A stretch of DNA of 10,529 nt, taken from positions 1 to 10,529 of the forward strand of contig DAINCF010000239.1 in NCBI GenBank assembly GCA_036732565.1, read 5' to 3'. Under the pieces are notes generated by a model that was given only the letters and a program-made list of their open reading frames with translations, did no database searches and was not told the DNA's origin. The position numbers were made by a program, and so were the translations under genes. The stretch is from JAIVJN01 sp036732565. GTDB lineage: Bacteria; Acidobacteriota; Vicinamibacteria; Vicinamibacterales; UBA2999. Numbering within the stretch: position 1 is the stretch's first letter; the number at the start of each line of letters is the position of its first letter. Positions 1 through 6,202 of this stretch are shown here, in pieces.

Positions 1-947
1 GGCGCGCCCTGTGGCTGGAGCCGCTGCCCGCCGTCGAGCTCGCCGAGCGTCTGCGCAAGATCAAGCTGTTCGACTTCGCGTCGGTAGCCGAGCTCTTCCG
101 CATCGCCGGCCTCGGTCGTCAAGTCCGATTCGAGACCGGCCGCTTGCTCTTCGAGCGCGGCGAATCGCCGGGCGCGCTCCTCTTCCTCCTGGATGGACGA
201 CTCACGACGACCGCTGCCACCGGCGCCACGGAATCGCTGGAAGCGCCGTGCTCGGTTGCGTTCGACGAAGTGCTCGAGGGCAGCACCATGCCCTTCAACG
301 TTCGCGCGGCCGAGACCAGCATCTGTCTCTCGTTGACGACGGAGGAGTTCCTGTCGCTGCTGTCGGAGAACGTGGAGATCGCGCAAGGCATCTTCCGCAT
401 GCTCATCGACACGCGCGGTCTGCACGATTGGCGCACCGTGATTCACGGCAAGCTGCTGCCCGAGCTGGAGCGGAAGATCGGCGCGGAGGGACTGCAGCCG
501 ATCGATCGCGTGTTGCTGCTGCAGGCAAGCCCGATGCTGGCGCGCGCGACGGCACCCGAGCTGCTGCGCCTGGCGGCGATTGCACGGCCCACGCCGCTGC
601 GCCGCGGCACTGACCCACTGGCGGGGTCGGAGCCGTCGTTGTTAGTGGTGCTGAGCGGCGCGGTCGCGGTCGATCGCGACGATGGCGTGTCGGATGTCGC
701 GGAGTCGGGCGACGCCATCGGCATCTACGAGACGCTTGGCGGCGCCCCGATCAGCGCCAAGGCGCAGGTCACGGAAGACGGTTCGGCCCTGCGCTGGCAT
801 CGCTCCGATCTCTTCGATCTGCTGGCCGATCACATCGAGCTGCTTCAGGCCATCTATAGCGGTCTGCTGCGCGGCAAGGTCGCGCCCGAGAAGCTTACGC
901 TTGGGGGCGAAGCAGCCGCAGCCCGTTCAACGTCACCATCACGGTAG
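1..947 (+). CDS. Protein with two cyclic-nucleotide-binding-like domains (C-terminal part, 5' end outside window)
   Basis: The frame is open from the window edge (first full codon at 3) to TAG at 945-947, giving 314 visible residues; the true start lies upstream. Two CRP-type beta-roll domains are visible. The first, about residues 20-138, has the usual entry pattern (ETGRLLFERGESPGALLFLL at 44-63) and a C-terminal helix. The second spans about 172-300 and opens with LLLQASPMLARATAPELL. Neither shows a good phosphate-binding cassette: where the family has GE...R(S/T)A, the first domain reads FDEVLEGSTMPFNVRA, without the cassette arginine. Loss of cyclic nucleotide binding is therefore likely, and the domains may be structural or bind something else. 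In Acidobacteriota such paired domains often end larger membrane proteins (HEAT-repeat or nucleotide-transporter-like), which could be the missing front, but that is a guess. The 3' end overlaps the convergent metal-ATPase-like gene by 53 bp. Confidence 0.8.
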   Translation, partial: RALWLEPLPAVELAERLRKIKLFDFASVAELFRIAGLGRQVRFETGRLLFERGESPGALLFLLDGRLTTTAATGATESLEAPCSVAFDEVLEGSTMPFNVRAAETSICLSLTTEEFLSLLSENVEIAQGIFRMLIDTRGLHDWRTVIHGKLLPELERKIGAEGLQPIDRVLLLQASPMLARATAPELLRLAAIARPTPLRRGTDPLAGSEPSLLVVLSGAVAVDRDDGVSDVAESGDAIGIYETLGGAPISAKAQVTEDGSALRWHRSDLFDLLADHIELLQAIYSGLLRGKVAPEKLTLGGEAAAARSTSPSR

Positions 948-2142
948 CGCCGGTATCCGCGAACACCGCGAGCCAGAGCGGCGAGGATCCGAAAGCCGCG
1001 AACACCAGGAAGACGACCTTCGTGGCGAGCGCGATGCCGACGTTCTGTCGAATCACGCGCATCGCGCGTCGCGCGTGCCAAACGAGGAAGTCCGGCGCCA
1101 CGCGCGACGCCTGCGGTAGGAGGACGACGTCAGCGGCGGCCAGCGCGGCGCCGCCGTCATCACTCGACGCCAGCGCCACGCCGGCGTGGTTCAAGGCATC
1201 GGAAGATCCGTTCGCCGCCAGCGCCGCCCGTTCGAGCGGCGCTCCGCCTTTCACGAGCACCCCGCGACGCGCCGCCGACGTCAGCGCCGCGACGATGGTG
1301 ACGGGCGTCGAGATCACCAGCGCACAGGGACAGCCGAGGACGAGGAAGACGAGCCCGCGGTAGAACCACACCGCCCATTGCTGATCGAACAGTGGCGGGA
1401 CGAAGGCGACGAGCAGTGCCGCGGCAGTGACCAGCGGCGTGTAGACGGCGGCAAAACGCTCGATCCATCGCTCGGTCGGCGCAGTATGGCGCATGCCGGC
1501 AGTGACCAGGGCCGATCCCGGTCCGACCAGCGTGTCGAGCGCGGCGCGCGCGCGGTCGATGCTCCACCCTTCCATCCAGTGCGCGAGCGCGAAGAGAAAC
1601 GCCACCGCCGCCCCTTCCGACCACTCGCCGATCGCCGCCGCACCGATGACCGACAGGCATACCAGCACGTGCATGTCGAGCTGGCGATGGCGAATCGAGG
1701 CCCACACGCGCGGCAGCATCGGCCACAGGCCGGCCACGGCGGCGCTGGCGTAGAGCATCGACGCGCGGGGATCGTGTTCGTGCGCGTGCCCGACGAACGC
1801 ATCGAGCCAGTGATCGGCCCGGATACCGTCGACGACCCAGCCCGCGCTCATCAATGCGCCGCTCGCCAGCGTCCACGCGGTGGAATGATGATCGTGATCG
1901 TCGGCATGATCGTGCGCGGCGTCGTCTGTCTCCGGCGCGTGTGCGTGCAGGCCCGTACGGCGGGTGGCCGAGACGATCGCGTCGGCCGACGTCTGGCTCG
2001 GATCGAACAGCACGTGGACGTGGCCGGTCACGAGATCGAACTCGAGTCGGGACACGCCGGGCAGGGCGCTCAGCGCCCGCCGGATGAGGGCGGCTTCATC
2101 AGCGCAGTCCATCCCGTGTACATGCAAGCGGAGAGCGGTCAC
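895..2142 (-). CDS. P1B-type heavy-metal ATPase-like membrane protein lacking the actuator and catalytic domains
   Basis: 415 residues from a GTG start to TAA. Order of parts: an HMA-like domain (1-62) with GMDCADEA at 10-17, so the second Cys of GMxCxxC is absent; a His/Asp-rich linker (66-86) and a second His cluster (119-124); helices at about 88-106, 129-150, 158-175 and 176-193; then directly TERWIERFAAVYTP (223-236) and helix 232-252; the CPC helix (262-283, CPC at 271-273); then helices at about 366-385 and 387-408. K375 in TKVVFLVF and D396 in ADTGAT match the Lys and Asp of the ZntA-type zinc site. Residues 207-221 stand where the roughly 130-residue actuator domain (TGES) should be. 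At 300-316, GAPLERAALAANGSSDA jumps from the CPC-helix exit to the tail of the P domain, skipping DKTGT, the nucleotide domain and an intact GDGxND. Relatives are typically over 700 residues. Without these parts it cannot hydrolyse ATP. It may be a channel, carrier or sensor, or a decaying gene, though no stop or frameshift is seen. Confidence 0.85.
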   Translation of the reverse strand: MTALRLHVHGMDCADEAALIRRALSALPGVSRLEFDLVTGHVHVLFDPSQTSADAIVSATRRTGLHAHAPETDDAAHDHADDHDHHSTAWTLASGALMSAGWVVDGIRADHWLDAFVGHAHEHDPRASMLYASAAVAGLWPMLPRVWASIRHRQLDMHVLVCLSVIGAAAIGEWSEGAAVAFLFALAHWMEGWSIDRARAALDTLVGPGSALVTAGMRHTAPTERWIERFAAVYTPLVTAAALLVAFVPPLFDQQWAVWFYRGLVFLVLGCPCALVISTPVTIVAALTSAARRGVLVKGGAPLERAALAANGSSDALNHAGVALASSDDGGAALAAADVVLLPQASRVAPDFLVWHARRAMRVIRQNVGIALATKVVFLVFAAFGSSPLWLAVFADTGATVMVTLNGLRLLRPQA

Positions 2143-2151
2143 GGCATCCAA

Positions 2152-2156
2152 CCTCC
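2152..2156 (-). promoter_or_regulatory. Shine-Dalgarno site of the metal-ATPase-like gene
   Basis: The minus strand reads GGAGG here, nine bases before GTG at 2142-2140. This favours the GTG start over longer versions of the frame, which stay open upstream through bcp. The following codons (V-T-A-L-R-L-H-V-H-G-M-D-C) begin an HMA domain at its normal place. A TTG at 2149-2151 is too close to the site to use it. Confidence 0.75.
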
Positions 2157-2197
2157 GTTGGATGCCGCCGGGCAGTTGCGCGTCACCATCGCTGTGG

Positions 2198-2215
2198 GCA
2201 GGCCTGAAGGCCTGC
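2198..2215. repeat. Perfect GC-rich palindrome just after bcp (hairpin or dispersed repeat)
   Basis: The sequence GCAGGCCT-GA-AGGCCTGC forms an 8-bp perfect stem with a two-base centre (realistically a four-base loop). It sits next to the bcp stop codon (2217-2219) in the 74-bp gap before the metal-ATPase-like gene. No T-run follows on either strand, so it is not a classical intrinsic terminator. It may slow or end bcp transcription or protect the mRNA end. Its form also fits the short palindromic repeats scattered between genes in some bacterial genomes. CAGGCCTG, the core of one arm, recurs at 2699-2706. Confidence 0.7.
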
Positions 2216-2216
2216 G

Positions 2217-2681
2217 CTACTTCTTCATCTCGCCGAGCACGTCCTCGGTATGGCCCGGCACCTTCACGTTGTCCCAGCGCCGCTGCACCTTGCCGTCGGG
2301 TCCGATGAGATACGTGGTCCGCGCGATGCCCATGAACTTGCGGCCGTAGAGCGACTTCTCCTGCCACACGCCGTACTTCTCGGCGACCTCGTGATGCTCG
2401 TCGGCCAGCAGCGGAAACGTCAGCTGATATTTGTCGGCGAACTTCGCCTTGCTGGCCGAATCGAGGATGCTGACGCCGAGCACGACCGTCTTGCCCTTCG
2501 AGAACACGGGCAGGTGCTCCTGAAAGCTGCACGCTTCCTTCGTGCACCCGGGCGTGTCGTCCTTCGGATAGAAATACAGCACCACCGACTTCCCCGCGTA
2601 GTCAGACAGGGTATGAGTCTTGCCGTGCTGGTCTTTCAACGAAAAGGCGGGCGCTTTCTTTCCTGCATCGATCAGAGGCAT
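2217..2681 (-). CDS. bcp: Thioredoxin-dependent peroxiredoxin, BCP/PrxQ type
   Basis: 154 residues, normal length for the family. Cytoplasmic thiol peroxidase that reduces hydrogen peroxide and organic hydroperoxides using thioredoxin. The active-site stretch YPKDDTPGCTKEACSF carries the peroxidatic Cys46 and a resolving Cys51 five residues later, the atypical two-Cys layout of Escherichia coli Bcp. The thioredoxin-like fold is further shown by KSVVLYFYPK (31-40), VVLGVSI and the C-terminal ARTTYLIGPDGKV. The ATG at 2681 gives MPLIDAGKKAPAFSL, matching the family start. The frame is open further upstream, but that part is not family-like. Only a weak GAGG lies 14 bases before the ATG. No signal peptide. 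It is followed after 74 bp by the metal-ATPase-like gene and preceded by a 96-bp gap after the phoX-like gene, so co-transcription is possible. Confidence 0.95.
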   Translation of the reverse strand: MPLIDAGKKAPAFSLKDQHGKTHTLSDYAGKSVVLYFYPKDDTPGCTKEACSFQEHLPVFSKGKTVVLGVSILDSASKAKFADKYQLTFPLLADEHHEVAEKYGVWQEKSLYGRKFMGIARTTYLIGPDGKVQRRWDNVKVPGHTEDVLGEMKK

Positions 2682-2696
2682 ACGACCAGAGTGTAC

Positions 2697-2761
2697 CTCA
2701 GGCCTGCGACCTGAGACCTGGGCCTGAGACTCATCGCCCAAGCTGGCCACGAGTCCCAGGT
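2697..2761. repeat. Short direct repeats and imperfect inverted repeat between phoX-like gene and bcp
   Basis: The 96-bp gap is built from variants of CCTG/GACC words. CCTGAGAC occurs at 2710-2717 and 2723-2730, and GGCCTG at 2701-2706 and 2721-2726. ACCTGGG (2716-2722) plus ACTC (2729-2732) can pair with GAGTCCCAGGT (2751-2761), giving an 11-bp stem broken by a six-base bulge, with an 18-base loop. No T-run follows. It may be a weak transcription end for the phoX-like gene or simple slippage-derived spacer DNA. Confidence 0.5.
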
Positions 2762-2777
2762 CCCAAGCCCCGAGCCT

Positions 2778-4184
2778 CTAGAGGGGTCCGTTCTTCCACG
2801 GTCCGGTGATCGCGAAGGTGATCCCCGGTGTCTGGATGTTCACGAAGAGCCAGCGGCCGTCCGGGCTGTAGCACGCGCCGGCCCACTCGCTGTCTCGATA
2901 GTCGTCGGCGGGGATGCGATCGTTGTAGCTCTGCGTCAGCAGCACGTTGTTCACCGCGAACGTGAAGGCGCGGCCGTGCTTGGTGATGCCGATCAAACGC
3001 TCGAACGAGGGGCTCCCGCCATCCTCGCAGAGCAGCAGCCCGCCGCGCGGCGTCACCGTGATGTTGTCCGGATTGTCGAGCGTTTCGCGGTTCTGCGACT
3101 CGTACACCAGCTTGATCGTCTGCTCGCGCGGGTCGAGCTCGAAGACCTGCCCTTCCCCGACGGTGCCACCGCTGGTCGACAGGAAGAAGCCGGTGCGATG
3201 GCCCCACCACGCGCCCTCGAGACGAATGAACCGCGCGCCGCCTTTTTCCGCGCCCTGCTCGTAGCACGACTTCGTGGTCGCGAGCGGATCGTCGATCCGC
3301 ACCCAACGAATCTCCCAGGTCTGTCCGTACGGAAATGCGCCAGCGAGATCGGCGTTCGGGCGGTCCTTGATCGCGAGCATGTAGAGATCACCACCCCGAT
3401 CCAGCCAGCCGTAGTGGTGGGGGACGAACTTGTACAGGCCTGCGGTACCGGAGTCTTCGGTGAGGTACACGTGACTGGTACGCGGATCGACCATCAACGC
3501 TTCGTGCGAGAAGCGGCCCAGGTCCTTGAGCGGTTGTGGATCGCCGGCAACTGGACCGACGTCGAACACCCAGCCGTGGTTGATGGAGGTCGTTTCCTCA
3601 CACGTCATCCATGTGCCCCAGGGAGTCAGGCCTCCCGCGCAGTTGGTACGCGTGCCCGCCAGTGAGGACCACGCGTCTTTCCATTTGCCTTCGCGAGTAT
3701 CGAAGACCAGGTTGGTCGTGCCCCCGCCGCCGTCGGACAGGTAGGTGATCTCGGGTTTCGCGAGATACGGCACGCCGCCGCCGACTTCGTGATTGCGGAC
3801 GAGGACGATCTCTCCCTTCTTCAGCTTGACGCGCTTCTTGCGGCCGCCGTGCTCGTCATCATCGCCCGCTTCCTCATCGAACTGAGCGATGACAGCCATG
3901 CCATCGTGCGCGGCCGGCGTCCGCACCTTGTCGGCCATCACGTCGCCAGTCCAGCCGTACGAGAGGTAGGTGAAGCCGTCGGGCAACTGCAGCAACGGCA
4001 GGCCGGTGGTGCCGTCGATCTTCGGACTGACTGGGCCGTAGGGACTGGCGATATCGGGCGAGGCGTGATGCTGTTCCTGCATCAAATCCTGAAGCGAGAG
4101 CGTCCACAGGGCACCGGCGCCGATAGTGCCCTGGCGCAGGAACGAGCGGCGATCGGTCATCGTGGGGTCGTCGTTGGTGCTCAC
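2778..4184 (-). CDS. Tat-exported PhoX-like protein (DUF839 family), putative alkaline phosphatase
   Basis: 468 residues. The N-terminus has a twin-arginine signal, DRRSFLRQG (11-19), then IGAGALWTLSL, so it is folded in the cytoplasm and exported. The family hallmark TNCAGGLTPWGTWMTCEE lies at 180-197; in PhoX the Cys of this block binds the iron of the Fe/Ca cluster. FSHEALMVDP (225-234), LTEDSG (241-246), ETLDNPDNITVTPRGGLL (367-384) and LCEDGG (385-390) are also typical of the beta-propeller. PhoX releases phosphate from phosphomonoesters outside the cytoplasm, but many DUF839 proteins are uncharacterised, so the activity is inferred. A stretch rich in acidic then basic residues (103-123) interrupts the propeller. 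The GTG start at 4184 is chosen for its strong AAGGAGG; an ATG at 4160 has none. No Pho box was recognised upstream. Confidence 0.9.
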   Translation of the reverse strand: MSTNDDPTMTDRRSFLRQGTIGAGALWTLSLQDLMQEQHHASPDIASPYGPVSPKIDGTTGLPLLQLPDGFTYLSYGWTGDVMADKVRTPAAHDGMAVIAQFDEEAGDDDEHGGRKKRVKLKKGEIVLVRNHEVGGGVPYLAKPEITYLSDGGGGTTNLVFDTREGKWKDAWSSLAGTRTNCAGGLTPWGTWMTCEETTSINHGWVFDVGPVAGDPQPLKDLGRFSHEALMVDPRTSHVYLTEDSGTAGLYKFVPHHYGWLDRGGDLYMLAIKDRPNADLAGAFPYGQTWEIRWVRIDDPLATTKSCYEQGAEKGGARFIRLEGAWWGHRTGFFLSTSGGTVGEGQVFELDPREQTIKLVYESQNRETLDNPDNITVTPRGGLLLCEDGGSPSFERLIGITKHGRAFTFAVNNVLLTQSYNDRIPADDYRDSEWAGACYSPDGRWLFVNIQTPGITFAITGPWKNGPL

Positions 4185-4354
4185 GAGTCCTCCTTGACTA
4201 ACGGATTGAGACACGCAGGCACACGCCGGCCTCTCGGGGGCTGGAGTAGAGTCGTCATGTGCGGTGGTGCGAAGGTCTCAAACGTGTGTGACTCGCGGTT
4301 GACGGCGATGCGAAGAACGCGAAACAACGTACATGAGCTTCGAGGAGCGGCGAC
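4185..4354. other. Divergent intergenic region between phoX-like gene and msrB
   Basis: 170 bp that must hold promoters for both divergent genes. A TTGACG at 4299-4304 on the plus strand is a possible -35 element for msrB, but the sequence 16-18 bases further on (around AAACAA, 4322-4327) is a poor -10. On the minus strand TTGAGA (4281-4276) has no good partner. No repeat, riboswitch or clear operator was found. Confidence 0.4.
4189..4195 (-). promoter_or_regulatory. Shine-Dalgarno site deciding the GTG start of the phoX-like gene
   Basis: The minus strand reads AAGGAGG, then ACTC, then GTG at 4184-4182. The four-base spacing is short but the match to the anti-SD is strong. The in-frame ATG at 4160, immediately before the twin-arginine motif, is 28 bases away and has no site of its own. 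Confidence 0.7.
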
Positions 4355-4774
4355 ATGCGAGTGGATGAGCCAACGCGTGAGAAGTGGCGGCGACTGCTGC
4401 CGCGTGAGGCGTTTGGCGTGCTCTTCGAAGAGCGCACCGAGCGGGCGGGCTCGAGCGAGTTGAACGGCGAGAAGCGCGACGGCACCTATGTGTGCGCGGC
4501 GTGCTATCAGCCGCTGTTCGACTCTTCGACGAAGTACGAGAGCGGCACCGGATGGCCAAGCTTCTACCAAGCCCTGCCGAATGCGCTGGGCTTCAAGCTC
4601 GACTTCAAGCTAATCCTGCCGCGCCGCGAGTACCACTGCTCGCGCTGCAATGGACATCAAGGCCACGTCTTCAACGATGGGCCGAAGCCAACCGGCCAGC
4701 GCTACTGCAACAACGGCGTTGCGCTGAGGTTCGTACCGAAGGGCGAGCGGCTCCCAGAGGTGCGGCAGCCGTGA
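4355..4774 (+). CDS. msrB: Peptide-methionine (R)-S-oxide reductase
   Basis: 139 residues, a stand-alone MsrB without a signal peptide, so cytoplasmic. It reduces the R epimer of methionine sulfoxide in proteins back to methionine, with thioredoxin as usual donor. The catalytic Cys118 is in GQRYCNNGVALRF, at the family position. The structural zinc site is complete: CAAC (47-50) and CSRC (95-98). ESGTGWPSF (62-70) and HCSRCNGHQGHVFNDGP are hallmark blocks. The usual second (resolving) Cys near position 63 is a Thr or Ser in this ESGTGW type, as in many bacterial forms. The ATG is supported by AGGAG at 4343-4347, seven bases away. It converges on the Gfo/Idh/MocA gene with only 7 bp between the stop codons and is transcribed alone. 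Confidence 0.95.
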   Translation: MRVDEPTREKWRRLLPREAFGVLFEERTERAGSSELNGEKRDGTYVCAACYQPLFDSSTKYESGTGWPSFYQALPNALGFKLDFKLILPRREYHCSRCNGHQGHVFNDGPKPTGQRYCNNGVALRFVPKGERLPEVRQP

Positions 4775-4781
4775 AGGCTCT

Positions 4782-6191
4782 CTAGGGAAGCACGTACGGC
4801 CACCGCTGTGATCGCGCGAGCAACGCGTTGGCCGAATCGTCGTCCTTGAAGCGCTCCTTGACGGGATCCCAGTGCAGCTTGCGGTTGGCCCGCATCGCGA
4901 TGTGGTGGAGCAGGCACGCCGAGCAGGCGCGGTGGCCGATCTCCGCCGGCGCCAGCGGTTGCTGGCGGGTCTTCACCGCGGCCAGCCAGTTGCCGTGATG
5001 ATCCCGGCTGTCGGGGAACTGGATCTCGTTGGGCCCGATCACCGACGCGAGAATCTTCGGGTTGCTGGCTGCGAGCGGCTGGTTCTCCAGCCCCTTGCCG
5101 CCCGCGGTCGGATCGCTCGCCGTCACGGCATCGCCCCCACGCGAGACGAAGATCCACCCTTCGGTGCCGATGAACTTGATGCCGTTGGGAAAATCACCGC
5201 TCACGGTCATGTGGACGCCGTTAGCGTAGATCGCCTCCGTCTTGAACGGACCGTGCACGTCCCAGAGACCCTTCTTCGGGAACTCAGCGGATCCCCAGAT
5301 CTCGATCGGACCGGTTTCTTCCGTGTCCATACCCCAGTGCGCGGTGTCGATGTGGTGCGCACCCCAGCCGGTGATCATCCCCGCGCCGAACTGCTCGCAG
5401 CGCAGCCATCCGGGACGACCGTAACCGCTCTGAGGGTGGACGCGGTTCTCCGTGTACGGGACAAGCTGGGTCGAGCCAAGCCACGCATCGTAGTTCAGGT
5501 TCTTCGGCACCGGCATCTCGGGCTCTTCGTCGCCTGACGGATCGCCGGGCAGCCCGATCTCCACGGCCGTGATCTGGCCGATCCGCCCGTTGCGCACGAG
5601 CTCCACGGCGCGCCGGAACTGTCCTTGCGGCCACGATCGCTGTTGGCTGCCGATCTGCAGGATGCGTCCCGTGCGGTGCACGGCATCGCACAGCGCCCGG
5701 CCTTCGGCGATGGTGAGCGACGCCGGCTTCTGCAGGTAGACGTCCTTCCCTGCCCGTACGGCATCAATCGCCACGATCGAGTGCTGGTGATCGGGCGTGC
5801 TGATCACGACCGCGTCGATGTCCTTGTTGGCGAGCAGCTCACGGTAGTCGCTGTAGGTCGTGACGCCGTCGTACGCCTTTCCAAGCTGCTTGGTGTACTG
5901 GCCGTTGATCAGCGCCTTGGCTTCTTCGACACGCTTGCTGTCGAGATCGCACGCGGCCACGATCCGGGCGTCGTCGTGCTTCCAGACACCGGGCATGTCG
6001 TGGCCGCGCGAGATGCGCCCAGTCCCGATGCAGCCGACGTTGATCCGCTTGCTCGGCGCGGAAGCGCCGAGCACCGACGAGGGGACGATCATCGGAAAGG
6101 CACCTGCCGCAAGCGACGAGGCGACGAGCCCCCTCCCAGCAGCCGACATGAACCCCCTGCGCGTCGTGCGGAACTTCGGCGTACCTGACAT
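4782..6191 (-). CDS. Tat-exported Gfo/Idh/MocA family oxidoreductase (long form)
   Basis: 469 residues. A twin-arginine signal (TTRRGFMSAAGRG, 9-21, then SSLAAGAFPMIVPS) predicts export. The Rossmann fold starts at RINVGCIGTGRISRGH (49-64) and binds a nicotinamide cofactor; ACDLD (80-84) follows as the second strand. The family EKP motif reads QKP (154-156); the lysine is kept. GWGAHHIDTAHWGMDT (275-290) is the C-terminal domain block with the conserved His and Asp. The length and this block match the long family branch common in Bacteroidota, Planctomycetota and Acidobacteriota, whose members act on sugars or polyols or are untested. The substrate cannot be read from sequence. GAGG at 6198-6201 lies six bases before the ATG, within the 11-bp gap after the preceding Gfo/Idh/MocA gene, so the two are surely co-transcribed. 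Confidence 0.93.
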   Translation of the reverse strand: MSGTPKFRTTRRGFMSAAGRGLVASSLAAGAFPMIVPSSVLGASAPSKRINVGCIGTGRISRGHDMPGVWKHDDARIVAACDLDSKRVEEAKALINGQYTKQLGKAYDGVTTYSDYRELLANKDIDAVVISTPDHQHSIVAIDAVRAGKDVYLQKPASLTIAEGRALCDAVHRTGRILQIGSQQRSWPQGQFRRAVELVRNGRIGQITAVEIGLPGDPSGDEEPEMPVPKNLNYDAWLGSTQLVPYTENRVHPQSGYGRPGWLRCEQFGAGMITGWGAHHIDTAHWGMDTEETGPIEIWGSAEFPKKGLWDVHGPFKTEAIYANGVHMTVSGDFPNGIKFIGTEGWIFVSRGGDAVTASDPTAGGKGLENQPLAASNPKILASVIGPNEIQFPDSRDHHGNWLAAVKTRQQPLAPAEIGHRACSACLLHHIAMRANRKLHWDPVKERFKDDDSANALLARSQRWPYVLP

Positions 6192-6202
6192 ACGCAGCCT
6201 CG

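Noticed and set aside
1183..1527. Pump-like gene as a simple pseudogene
   Set aside because: No stop or frameshift in 415 codons, a good ribosome binding site, and retained metal-site residues argue against it, although this cannot be excluded without relatives.
1186..2349. Long open plus-strand frame of 387 codons opposite the pump-like gene
   Set aside because: Its protein is Arg/His-rich with no domain, as expected for the shadow of a GC-rich gene; the minus strand encodes clear membrane helices here.
2143..2547. Possible N-terminal extension of the metal-ATPase-like protein to 550 residues
   Set aside because: The extra part is bcp read in another frame on the same strand, has no recognisable domain, and the HMA domain plus Shine-Dalgarno site place the start at 2142.
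4299..4327. Possible sigma-70 promoter for msrB (TTGACG with AAACAA)
   Set aside because: The -10 match is poor; mentioned in the intergenic entry but not called as a promoter.
4768..4800. Possible terminator between the convergent msrB and Gfo/Idh/MocA genes
   Set aside because: Only a 5-bp GCCGT/ACGGC stem with a large loop and no T-run; too weak to call.
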